From Lachnospiraceae bacterium (GTDB lineage: Bacteria; Bacillota; Clostridia; Lachnospirales; Lachnospiraceae): a DNA stretch of 64,000 bases. The position numbers and the translations under genes are program-made. Below the pieces are notes generated by a model. That model searched no databases. It was not told the DNA's origin and saw nothing but the letters and a program-made list of their open reading frames with translations. The DNA lies in the NCBI GenBank assembly GCA_030825115.1, contig JAPJQL010000005.1, forward strand, positions 62,001 through 126,000. Direction: 5' to 3'. Shown one piece after another: positions 31,895-39,576 of this stretch (positions are counted from its first letter, which is position 1; each line of letters opens with the position of its first letter).

Positions 31895-31926
31895 AAGGGG
31901 GCGCATCCATGAGAATGCGCCCCCTT
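31895..31926. terminator. Two-way terminator between dfx and the ABC transporter
   Basis: AAGGGGGCGCAT (31895-31906) pairs with ATGCGCCCCCTT (31915-31926) around an eight-base loop. The two operons converge here, and A/T residues flank both sides. Confidence 0.85.
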
Positions 31927-31929
31927 AAG

Positions 31930-32529
31930 TTATGTTGACAGCGTGATCAGACATCCGTCAAGCGCTGTGACATCTTCTTCCTGATGCGTGACCACGATCA
32001 GGAGTTTATCCCGGGTTTTTTCTTTTATATAATCGATCACGACCTGCTTCGTATCCTCGTCCAGACCGGTAAACGGCTCGTCCATCACGATCGCACAGGA
32101 GGGGGCGAGGAGGGCGCGCAGGATCGCCACGCGGCGTTTCATTCCTCCGCTCAGCGTGCTGACGGGCCTGGTGACGGATTCTTCCGGCAGAAGTCGGCAC
32201 AGTTCCTTATAAACTGCCTCTCGTTCCAGATTTTTTCCGGCGGCTAAAAGGACGTTGTCCAGGGCAGAAAACGCCTCGCAAAGGCGGTCTTCCTGAAAGA
32301 CTGCGGTCATCCGGCAGTCTGGGCCGGTGCAGCCCTTATGGGTGACGTTTCCGCTGTCGGGCTGTTCCAGCCCGAGCAGGATGCGGAGAAATGTCGTCTT
32401 TCCAATCCCGGAAGCGCCCATCAGGCAGTAGGTATTGCCGGAGGTGAGTTCCATATCCAGACTGTTTAACACCAGACGTCCGTCAAAGGATTTGGAAAGG
32501 TTCTGTATGACGATGCTATAAGGCTGCAT
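31930..32529 (-). CDS. ABC transporter ATPase, NitT/TauT type
   Basis: The 199-residue ATPase has Walker A GASGIGKTT, signature LSGGMKRR, Walker B CAIVMDEPFTGLD and an H-loop (VVTHQEE). It is short for the family (usually 240-260), lacking the C-terminal part. It powers the transporter with the permease and lipoprotein genes and overlaps the permease gene by 14 bases. Family members import sulfonates, nitrate or thiamine precursors; the substrate here is not shown by the sequence. Confidence 0.85.
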   Translation of the reverse strand: MQPYSIVIQNLSKSFDGRLVLNSLDMELTSGNTYCLMGASGIGKTTFLRILLGLEQPDSGNVTHKGCTGPDCRMTAVFQEDRLCEAFSALDNVLLAAGKNLEREAVYKELCRLLPEESVTRPVSTLSGGMKRRVAILRALLAPSCAIVMDEPFTGLDEDTKQVVIDYIKEKTRDKLLIVVTHQEEDVTALDGCLITLST

Positions 32530-33289
32530 GGTTGGAACCTCCTCTCCACAGCTGTCTGCTTCCCGCCTGGATCAGCAGCAGAAACAGCTTTTCAAAAACA
32601 CTGCTGACGAGGATGATGACGATCGTCCATGCAAACAGGTCGGCGGTGCTCAGATAGATTTTAGCCATATACAGGTTTTCTCCAATCGTATTCGACGGCA
32701 CTCCGATGACCTCGGCGGCGATGCCGGATTTCCAGCTCATGCCCAGCGCGACCTTGCAGCCGTTTACCAGGTATGGGAGCAGGGCGGGGACATAGATATA
32801 ATGGATCCGCTTCGGCAGACGGACAGAGAACACCTCTGCCATCTCCAAAAGCCCGGGGTCGGTGCTCAAAAGCCCGGAGATCGTGTTGATATAGATCACC
32901 GGAAATACAACGGAGAAGGAGATGAACACGGACAGGTTCTTTGAGCCGATCCATATGAGGGCCAGGATGACAAAAGAGGCAACCGGGATGGATTTCATCA
33001 ATGCGACGACAGGTTCCAGCACCTCCCGCAAAAGCCTGTTGTGGTATGACAGGCTTCCGAGCAGAATACCGAAGAGGAATGCCGACAAAAAGCCTGCGCT
33101 GATCTTACCGAAGGAGCCTGCGATGGATTTCCAAAAATCAGGCTCTCCGACAAGCTGGGAAAAAGACCGCAGCACATCTGCGGGTCCCACAAACACGATG
33201 GAGTTGTCGATCGACATGGCGGCAATCTGCCAGACAGCGATCCAAAATATGATAATCACGATACGTCGTGCGCGCAGGTTTCCTCTCAT
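32516..33289 (-). CDS. ABC transporter permease, NitT/TauT type
   Basis: The 257-residue membrane protein has about six helices and the EAA-type loop (NGCKVALGMSWKSGIAAEVIG) that contacts the ATPase, as in SsuC/TauC. Three consecutive genes make a complete importer. The gene is preceded by an AGGAG-type site, and the substrate is unknown. Confidence 0.85.
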   Translation of the reverse strand: MRGNLRARRIVIIIFWIAVWQIAAMSIDNSIVFVGPADVLRSFSQLVGEPDFWKSIAGSFGKISAGFLSAFLFGILLGSLSYHNRLLREVLEPVVALMKSIPVASFVILALIWIGSKNLSVFISFSVVFPVIYINTISGLLSTDPGLLEMAEVFSVRLPKRIHYIYVPALLPYLVNGCKVALGMSWKSGIAAEVIGVPSNTIGENLYMAKIYLSTADLFAWTIVIILVSSVFEKLFLLLIQAGSRQLWRGGSNHAAL

Positions 33290-33308
33290 AAAAACTCCTT
33301 ACAGGTGG

Positions 33309-34400
33309 TTATGGCTGATAGTAAAAATCTTCTCCCGGCAGCTGTCCGCCGACAGACTTCGGCTCCTGGTCAAACAGGATCTGGAGATAACCGGAGAGAG
33401 CATCTTTCATCTCTTTTCCGGAGATGCTGACAATGTTGCAGTATGGAAGCGCTTTTTTGGCAACCGGTGCTTTTTCGATGATCCCGGCAGCGGCGATCAG
33501 CTCGGCCGCCTGATCCGGCTGTTCCTGCGTAAATGCTGCGGACACTTTGTGCTCATCCAGGAAGTAGCCGACAACCGGCTCGTGTTCTTCTAAAAATTCC
33601 CTGCGGACGACAGTGACGCCGGTGACGAGCTGGCTTCCGCCCTCGCCCTGTACGTTCTGCCATTCTTTGGTCAGGTCAAGCGCAAGGTTCAGCTTCTCAT
33701 TCTGCGCCAGGGCAGCCGTTACGAACGGCTGTGGCAGCAGTCCGATGGCGTCAGGCTGCTCTTTTAATAATGCGGCAACCTCGGCTGCCTCTGACTTATA
33801 CTCCAGCGTGACGTCTTCCTCGGTCAGGCCGTTTGCGGTCAACAGATAGTGGATGACGTAGTCGGGAGTCGTCCCTTTTCCGGTGAGGTACAAAGTCCTG
33901 CCTTTCAGATCTGCGATGCTTTTGATGGAATCGTCGGAAGCGACGATATCAAGGACTCCCAGGGTGTTGATATCGATGACGGCAACCTGCCCGCTGGTCT
34001 TGCTGTACAGGACGCTTGCCACATTGGCGGGGAGCAGCGCGATATCCAGCTCGTTGTTCACCATCTTGCCCAGCAGTTCGTCGGCAGCAGTCACCATCGT
34101 AAATTCAAAGCTGCAGTCGGTTTCTCCTTTTTCGGCGCGGTCCATCAGCTCCACAAGTCCCATGGAGGTCGGGCCTTTTAGGGAACCGACGCGGACCGTG
34201 ACATCCTGGATGGTGGTAAGACCTTCGGTGGCGTCAGGCGCTTCAGAGGAGGCCTCAGCCGTGGCCGTGGCGGCAGGCGCTTCTGACGATGGCTCAGCCG
34301 TGGCGGTGGTGGGAGCCTCGGCAGGGGCCGTTTTCTGGGAGCATCCGGTGAGCGCCGCGCCAAGGGCTAAGGCAAGCAGTACAGGCAACATTTTTCTCAT
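33309..34400 (-). CDS. ABC transporter substrate-binding lipoprotein, NMT1/SsuA-like
   Basis: The 363-residue protein has a lipoprotein signal with lipobox LTGC (Cys20), then a Thr/Ala/Glu-rich linker with two near-identical blocks (ATAEPSSEAPAA and ATAEASSEAPDA). A two-lobe periplasmic-binding fold follows (about 65-355: NNELDIALLPANVASVLY, KGTTPDYVIHYLLTANGL). This resembles SsuA/THI5-like proteins. Its mRNA starts about 165 bases upstream and carries a terminator, so transport may be controlled by attenuation or a riboswitch. Confidence 0.85.
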   Translation of the reverse strand: MRKMLPVLLALALGAALTGCSQKTAPAEAPTTATAEPSSEAPAATATAEASSEAPDATEGLTTIQDVTVRVGSLKGPTSMGLVELMDRAEKGETDCSFEFTMVTAADELLGKMVNNELDIALLPANVASVLYSKTSGQVAVIDINTLGVLDIVASDDSIKSIADLKGRTLYLTGKGTTPDYVIHYLLTANGLTEEDVTLEYKSEAAEVAALLKEQPDAIGLLPQPFVTAALAQNEKLNLALDLTKEWQNVQGEGGSQLVTGVTVVRREFLEEHEPVVGYFLDEHKVSAAFTQEQPDQAAELIAAAGIIEKAPVAKKALPYCNIVSISGKEMKDALSGYLQILFDQEPKSVGGQLPGEDFYYQP

Positions 34401-34469
34401 AATTAAATTCCTCTCTTTCTGTCCGTGTCATATGCAGTTGGATTTCAGAGGCGGTAATCGTGAGTGTAT

Positions 34470-34601
34470 AAAAAAACCTGCATCACGCAGACGCAGGAAT
34501 TCCATGACAGACGATCAATCCCCGTCTTCCCCATCAGGATTGTTATTCTTCCGGGTTAGCACGAACACCTACATTATAACATTCGCATAGGAGGTTGTCA
34601 A
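34470..34601 (-). promoter_or_regulatory. Promoter and terminator-bearing leader of the ABC operon
   Basis: A consensus promoter reads leftward: TTGACA (34601-34596), 17 bases, TATAAT (34578-34573). The transcript then runs about 90 bases and ends in a hairpin (CCTGC ... GCAGG, 34497-34477) followed by seven T. Inside the leader AGACG pairs with CGTCT, and CAATCC with GGATTG; these two pairings exclude each other. The pattern fits a riboswitch or attenuator. It does not match the TPP, SAM, FMN or glycine consensus by eye. Confidence 0.7.
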
Positions 34602-34679
34602 AATATTGAAAATTTTTTGACAGGCATAAAAAATGTAAGATAGTATGGTAAAAAAAACAAATTTTTGTCAAGAAACTAA

Positions 34680-34708
34680 TTGATAAAAATATATCAATAT
34701 GAGATAAT
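34680..34708 (+). promoter_or_regulatory. Hydrogenase operon promoter overlapped by a Rex-like palindrome
   Basis: TTGATA (34680-34685), a 17-base spacer and GATAAT (34703-34708) form a good promoter. The palindrome TTGATAAAAATATATCAA (34680-34697) covers the -35 box, with 6-bp arms around a 6-bp centre. That is the geometry of Rex sites (TTGTTA-N6-TAACAA). A repressor bound here would block transcription. A second possible promoter starts at 34617 (TTGACA). Confidence 0.6.
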
Positions 34709-34773
34709 GGAAGCAGCGGTTTAGTTTAAGGACGTAAACGATGTTCAACATATCATTTTTGGAGGGATCAGTC

Positions 34774-35013
34774 ATGAGAGTTACAATCTGTATCGGAAGC
34801 GCATGTCATTTGAAAGGGTCACGAGAGATCATCCAGCAGCTGCAGGCGCTGGTAAACCAGAACGGAGTAGCGGATAAAGTGGATTTGAACGGCTCTTTCT
34901 GCAGCGGCAACTGCGTCAATGGAGTTTGTGTAACTGTAGACGGAACTTTACATTCATTAAAGCCGGAAGACACAAAGGAGTTCTTTGAAAAGGAAATCTT
35001 AGGGAGGCTGTAA
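34774..35013 (+). CDS. Thioredoxin-like [2Fe-2S] ferredoxin, NuoE C-terminal type
   Basis: The 79-residue protein has four conserved cysteines in CIGSACHLKGS and FCSGNCVNGVC, the pattern of the thioredoxin-like [2Fe-2S] domain found in NuoE/HndA. It starts at ATG 34774, with GGAGG nine bases upstream. It lies two bases before the sensory hydrogenase and probably passes electrons to or from it. Confidence 0.85.
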   Translation: MRVTICIGSACHLKGSREIIQQLQALVNQNGVADKVDLNGSFCSGNCVNGVCVTVDGTLHSLKPEDTKEFFEKEILGRL

Positions 35014-35015
35014 GC

Positions 35016-36749
35016 ATGGCGATTATCGACTTTAAAGCCACAAAGTGCCGCCATTGTTACAAATGTGTCCGCTATTGTGAAGTCAAGGCGATCATGGTAA
35101 AGGACGGCCGGGCGGAGATCATGCCGGATAACTGTATCTTGTGCGGGCGCTGCCTTCAGATCTGTCCGCAGTCGGCAAAGACGCTGGTCAGCGACCTGGA
35201 TAAGGTAAAACAATATATTGCGGACGGGGAAAAGGTCATCGTATCCATTGCCCCATCCTACATGGGACTGTTAAAATACCATACCATCGGTCAGGTACGG
35301 GCGGCTCTTTTAGAGCTTGGGTTTGCCGATGTCCGCGAGACGGCCGAGGGGGCGGCGCTGGTGACCCAGGAGTACGCAAGACTTCTGGAAGAGGGGGAGA
35401 TGGAGAATATCATCACGACCTGCTGCCCAAGCGCCAATGATCTGATCGAGATCTATTATCCGCAGCTGATTCCATATCTGGCTCCGGTCGTTTCTCCGAT
35501 GATCGCCCACGGGAAGCTTTTAAAGGCAGAGCTTGGGACGGATATCAAGGTTGTATTTTTGGGACCGTGCATCGCCAAGAAGAAGGAAGCGCAGGATATC
35601 CGCCATGAGGGATATATCGATGCGGTGCTGAATTTTAATGATATCAACCGGTGGCTGCAGGACGAGGATATCGTGATCGCAGACTGTGAGGATAAGCCGT
35701 TTCAGCGGATGGACCCGAAGGTGAACCGGTTGTATCCGGTGACCAACGGCGTGGTGAATTCCGTTCTGGCTACGGAAAAGAAGCAGGATTCTTACCGCAA
35801 GTTCTATGTCCACGGGGAGCAGAACTGCATTGACCTGTGCAAGAGCATGATGCGGGGGGAGATCAGAGGCTGCTTCATCGAGATGAATATGTGCTCCGGC
35901 GGCTGTATCAAGGGACCGACGGTAAGTGACGAGACGATATCCCGGTTTAAGGTGAAGCTGGATATGGAGGAGACGATCGGGCGGGAGCCGGTGGAAGCTG
36001 CAGAGATAAAACCGATCCTGGAACAGGTGTCCATGAGAAAGATATTCCTGAACCATGCTCCGAAAGACCCGGTGCCGACCGAAGCGCAGATACAGGAGAT
36101 CCTTTCCATGACCGGCAAGGTAAAACCGGATGATGAGTTAAACTGCGGCGCCTGTGGTTATCCGACCTGTCGGGAGAAAGCGATTGCCGTATTCCAGAAG
36201 AAAGCGGAGCTGAACATGTGCATTCCGTTTATGTACGAGAAATCCGAATCCCTGGCAAATCTGGTTATGGAGACTTCTCCGAATGCGGTCCTCATCGTAG
36301 ATGAGAACATGAAGATCATGGAGTACTCCGCGGTGGGAGAGAAGTATTTCGGAAAGACCCGTGCGGAAGCCCTGCAGATGTATCTGTACGAATTTATCGA
36401 CCCGGTGGATTTCCAGTGGGTGATGGATACCCATCAGAACATCCACGGCAAGAAGGTGAGCTATCCGGAGTACGGGATATCAACACTCCAGAACATCGTA
36501 TACATAGAGCAGGAAAATGCGGTTCTTGCCACATTTATCGATATCACGAAAGAGGAAGAGCAGGCAAAGCAGGATTACGAAAAGAAACTGGATACCATTG
36601 ACCTGGCTCAGAAGGTCATCCATAAGCAGATGATGGTGGCGCAGGAGATCGCGGGACTGCTCGGCGAGACGACGGCCGAGACAAAGACCACCCTGACCAC
36701 GCTTTGCCGGACGCTTTTAGATGACGGCTCGGATGGCGGAGGTAAGTAG
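35016..36749 (+). CDS. Putative sensory [FeFe]-hydrogenase with PAS domain (HydS type)
   Basis: The 577-residue protein has an N-terminal 2x[4Fe-4S] ferredoxin (CRHCYKCVRYC, CILCGRCLQIC), an H-cluster domain with TTCCPSAND, LGPCIAKK and EMNMCSGGCIKG, a further [4Fe-4S] domain (CGACGYPTC near 378), a PAS domain (about 420-520), and a helical tail. The arrangement is that of group C [FeFe]-hydrogenases, thought to sense H2 rather than make it. The next gene is a PP2C phosphatase, its likely output partner. The same order (sensor, phosphatase, monomeric hydrogenase) is known in Ruminococcus albus. Confidence 0.9.
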   Translation: MAIIDFKATKCRHCYKCVRYCEVKAIMVKDGRAEIMPDNCILCGRCLQICPQSAKTLVSDLDKVKQYIADGEKVIVSIAPSYMGLLKYHTIGQVRAALLELGFADVRETAEGAALVTQEYARLLEEGEMENIITTCCPSANDLIEIYYPQLIPYLAPVVSPMIAHGKLLKAELGTDIKVVFLGPCIAKKKEAQDIRHEGYIDAVLNFNDINRWLQDEDIVIADCEDKPFQRMDPKVNRLYPVTNGVVNSVLATEKKQDSYRKFYVHGEQNCIDLCKSMMRGEIRGCFIEMNMCSGGCIKGPTVSDETISRFKVKLDMEETIGREPVEAAEIKPILEQVSMRKIFLNHAPKDPVPTEAQIQEILSMTGKVKPDDELNCGACGYPTCREKAIAVFQKKAELNMCIPFMYEKSESLANLVMETSPNAVLIVDENMKIMEYSAVGEKYFGKTRAEALQMYLYEFIDPVDFQWVMDTHQNIHGKKVSYPEYGISTLQNIVYIEQENAVLATFIDITKEEEQAKQDYEKKLDTIDLAQKVIHKQMMVAQEIAGLLGETTAETKTTLTTLCRTLLDDGSDGGGK

Positions 36750-37931
36750 ATGGGAGTTACGGTAGACGTTGCTTACAAAAGCCTGAATAAATTTACCGAG
36801 GTGCTCTGCGGCGACAAGGTAGAACTGCTGCAGACCAGGGATTCCAATATCATGATCCTTGCAGACGGCATGGGCAGCGGCGTAAAGGCCAATATCCTTG
36901 CGACCCTGACCTCGAAGATTCTGGGAACCATGTTTTTGAATGGCGCCACGCTGGAGGAATGCGTGGAGACCATCGTCCAGACCCTCCCCATCTGCCAGGT
37001 GCGCCAGGTGGCGTATGCCACATTCAGCATCCTGCAGGTGTTCCATGACGGAGAGGCTTATCTGGTGGAATTTGACAATCCAAGCTGTATTTTTATCCGC
37101 AATGGAAAACTGGTCCCTATCCCGGAGAACATCCGGGTGGTGGAAGGCAAGCGGATCAATGAATACCGGTTCAAGGTACAAAAAGGCGACGCCCTGATCC
37201 TGATGAGCGACGGCACGATCCATGCAGGGGTAGGACAGCTTCTGAACTTCGGCTGGATATGGGAGGATATCGCAGAATATGCAGTGAGGCAGTATGGAAA
37301 GACCGTATCTGCCATGCGTCTTGCGGCGTCGATCTGCCAGGCCTGTGATGAACTGTACCAGTACCGCCCGGGGGATGACACCACGGTCGCTTGTATGCGG
37401 ATCATCAACGCAAAGCCGGTGCATCTGATGACCGGACCGGCTCAGGACCCGGCCCAGGATTCCGTGATGGTAAACAGTTTCATGGAAGGGGACGAAAACA
37501 CCAGGCGGATCGTGTGCGGAGGTACCAGCGCTACCATCGTATCGCGGGTACTGAACAGACGGCTGGATGTGTCGCTGGATTATGTGGACCCGGAGATCCC
37601 TCCGATCGCCTACATGGACGGCATCGAACTGGTGACGGAAGGAGTGCTGACCTTAAACAGGGTGATTCAGCTATTGAAACGGTATGTGAAGAATGAGACC
37701 GTATCGGAGGATTTCTTCCTGGAACTGGACAAGCCAAACGGCGCGTCTATGGTGGCAAAGATGCTGATCGAGGATTGTACGGAACTTCACCTGTACGTGG
37801 GGAAGGCGATCAACAGCGCTTACCAGAATCCGGGGCTTCCTTTTGACCTGGGGATTCGCCAGAACCTGGTGGAGCAGTTGAAGCATACGGTTGAGGATAT
37901 GGGAAAACCGGTTACGGTTACCTATTACTAA
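36750..37931 (+). CDS. SpoIIE-type PP2C serine/threonine phosphatase
   Basis: The 393-residue protein has the SpoIIE/PP2C core (about 1-215), with metal-binding aspartates in ILADGMGSGVKAN, LILMSDGTIHAG and YRPGDDTTVACMRI. A C-terminal domain of about 170 residues has no clear match. It starts at the base after the HydS stop, so it is translated with it, and it may dephosphorylate a target in response to H2. The target is unknown. Confidence 0.85.
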   Translation: MGVTVDVAYKSLNKFTEVLCGDKVELLQTRDSNIMILADGMGSGVKANILATLTSKILGTMFLNGATLEECVETIVQTLPICQVRQVAYATFSILQVFHDGEAYLVEFDNPSCIFIRNGKLVPIPENIRVVEGKRINEYRFKVQKGDALILMSDGTIHAGVGQLLNFGWIWEDIAEYAVRQYGKTVSAMRLAASICQACDELYQYRPGDDTTVACMRIINAKPVHLMTGPAQDPAQDSVMVNSFMEGDENTRRIVCGGTSATIVSRVLNRRLDVSLDYVDPEIPPIAYMDGIELVTEGVLTLNRVIQLLKRYVKNETVSEDFFLELDKPNGASMVAKMLIEDCTELHLYVGKAINSAYQNPGLPFDLGIRQNLVEQLKHTVEDMGKPVTVTYY

Positions 37932-37968
37932 TAGAGGTTGGGTTCAAGGAATAGGAGGATGAAAAATC

Positions 37969-39423
37969 ATGGTAACAAATGACGCAACAATCTTACACGT
38001 CAAACATGAAGTGCTGTACGAAGTGGCCAAAATGGCATGGAACGGCGAGCTGGAGGAGAAACGGGATGAGATTCCCTATAAAATGATACCGGGGCCGCAG
38101 GCGAATTTCCGCTGCTGTATCTACAAGGAGCGGGAGGTGATCCGCCAGAGAGTCCGCCTTGCGGAGGGCAAATGCCCGACCAGCGGCAAGGACACCAGAA
38201 ACATCGTGCAGGTGATCAGCTCGGCCTGTGAAGGCTGCCCGATTTCCCGCTATGTTGTCACCGACAACTGCCAGAAGTGTATGGGGAAGGCCTGCCAGAA
38301 CTCCTGTAATTTCGGCGCGATCACCATGGGACGCGACCGTGCCTATATCGACCCGGAAAAATGTAAAGAGTGCGGCAAGTGCTCCCAGGCATGTCCTTAC
38401 AATGCAATTGCAGACCTGATGCGTCCGTGTAAGAAGAGCTGTCCGGTAGACGCCATCACGATGGATGAGAACGGTATCGTCGTGATCGACGAGGACAAGT
38501 GCATCCAGTGCGGAAACTGTATCCACAGCTGTCCGTTCGGAGCAATCGGCTCCAAGACTTTTTTGGTGGACGTCATCAATCTGATCCGTGCAGGCAAGAA
38601 GGTCGTTGCGATGGTAGCTCCTGCCACGGAAGGACAGTTTGGACCGGATATTACGATGGCAAGCTGGAAGAAGGCGTTAAAAGAGGTCGGCTTTGCAGAT
38701 ATGATCGAAGTCGCGCTGGGCGGCGACATGACGGCGGAGGCAGAGGCCGCTGAATGGGCAGAGGCGTATAAAGAGGGGAAAAAGATGACCACCTCCTGCT
38801 GCCCTGCATTTGTAAATATGATAAAACAGCATTTTCCGTCTTTGCTTGACAATATGTCCACGACGGTATCTCCGATGTGTGCTGTCTCCCGTATGGTAAA
38901 AACAGAGGACCCGGAGGCGATCACCGTGTTCGTCGGGCCGTGTATCGCGAAGAAGAGCGAGACGCTTGATCTGAACATCCAGGGCAACGCAGATTATGCC
39001 ATGACATTTGGCGAGATCCGTGCGATGCTGCGTGCAAAAGACGTAGAGCTGGAGCCGATGCCAAATGAGTACCAGGAAGGTTCTGTATTTGGCAAGCGTT
39101 TTGGCAATGCCGGCGGTGTGACCGCGGCAGTGGTGCAGTGCTTTAAAGAGATGAATGAGGACATCGCGCCGAACGTGATGCAGTGCAACGGGGCGGCAGA
39201 ATGTAAGAAGGCGCTGACGATGCTGAAGGTCGGTAAACTTCCGGCAGATTTCGTCGAAGGCATGGTATGTGTGGGCGGCTGCGTGGGCGGACCGAGTAAG
39301 CATAAGACCGAGGGAGAGGCGAAAAAAGCCAGAGATACGCTGATCGGGCAGGCAGACGGAAGGGAGATTAAGGGGAACCTGAAGAATTATAAGATGGATA
39401 CTTTCTCCATGCATCGCCATTAA
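37969..39423 (+). CDS. Monomeric [FeFe]-hydrogenase, group B (HydA2-like)
   Basis: The 484-residue enzyme has an N-terminal part with several cysteine motifs (CEGCPISRYV, CQKCMGKAC) and two [4Fe-4S] ferredoxin motifs (CKECGKCSQAC, CIQCGNCIHSC). The catalytic domain has all three H-cluster motifs: TTSCCPAFVNM, VGPCIAKK and GMVCVGGCVGGP. It lacks NADH or flavin subunits, so ferredoxin is the likely partner for H2 evolution. It follows the phosphatase gene at 38 bp. Confidence 0.9.
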   Translation: MVTNDATILHVKHEVLYEVAKMAWNGELEEKRDEIPYKMIPGPQANFRCCIYKEREVIRQRVRLAEGKCPTSGKDTRNIVQVISSACEGCPISRYVVTDNCQKCMGKACQNSCNFGAITMGRDRAYIDPEKCKECGKCSQACPYNAIADLMRPCKKSCPVDAITMDENGIVVIDEDKCIQCGNCIHSCPFGAIGSKTFLVDVINLIRAGKKVVAMVAPATEGQFGPDITMASWKKALKEVGFADMIEVALGGDMTAEAEAAEWAEAYKEGKKMTTSCCPAFVNMIKQHFPSLLDNMSTTVSPMCAVSRMVKTEDPEAITVFVGPCIAKKSETLDLNIQGNADYAMTFGEIRAMLRAKDVELEPMPNEYQEGSVFGKRFGNAGGVTAAVVQCFKEMNEDIAPNVMQCNGAAECKKALTMLKVGKLPADFVEGMVCVGGCVGGPSKHKTEGEAKKARDTLIGQADGREIKGNLKNYKMDTFSMHRH

Positions 39424-39450
39424 TTGACAGAGAACGACATTGTTTGGCAA

Positions 39451-39494
39451 AGAAGCAGGATGGTTCCCACAAGATGGGCTGGCATCCTGCTTCT
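39451..39494 (+). terminator. Terminator after the hydrogenase operon
   Basis: AGAAGCAGGATG (39451-39462) pairs with CATCCTGCTTCT (39483-39494), followed by a run of T (TTTTTTG). It ends the 34.7-39.4 kb operon. Confidence 0.85.
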
Positions 39495-39576
39495 TTTTTT
39501 GTTTTTAAAAGCCTGAGACAGGTTGAACATGAGCATTTCCCATGATAAAATAAAGGTTAAGTAAGGGGGAACCGTG

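Noticed and set aside
34470..34566. A TPP riboswitch for the THI5-like transporter
   Set aside because: The conserved CTGAGA and the downstream TPP-binding core are absent; the leader is also short for that class.
38677..39450. Long antisense open frames across the hydrogenase, phosphatase and dehydratase genes (for example 38677-39450, 35520-36056, 61974-62756 on the minus strand)
   Set aside because: Each lies opposite a gene with clear family motifs, lacks a ribosome site and has shadow-type composition.
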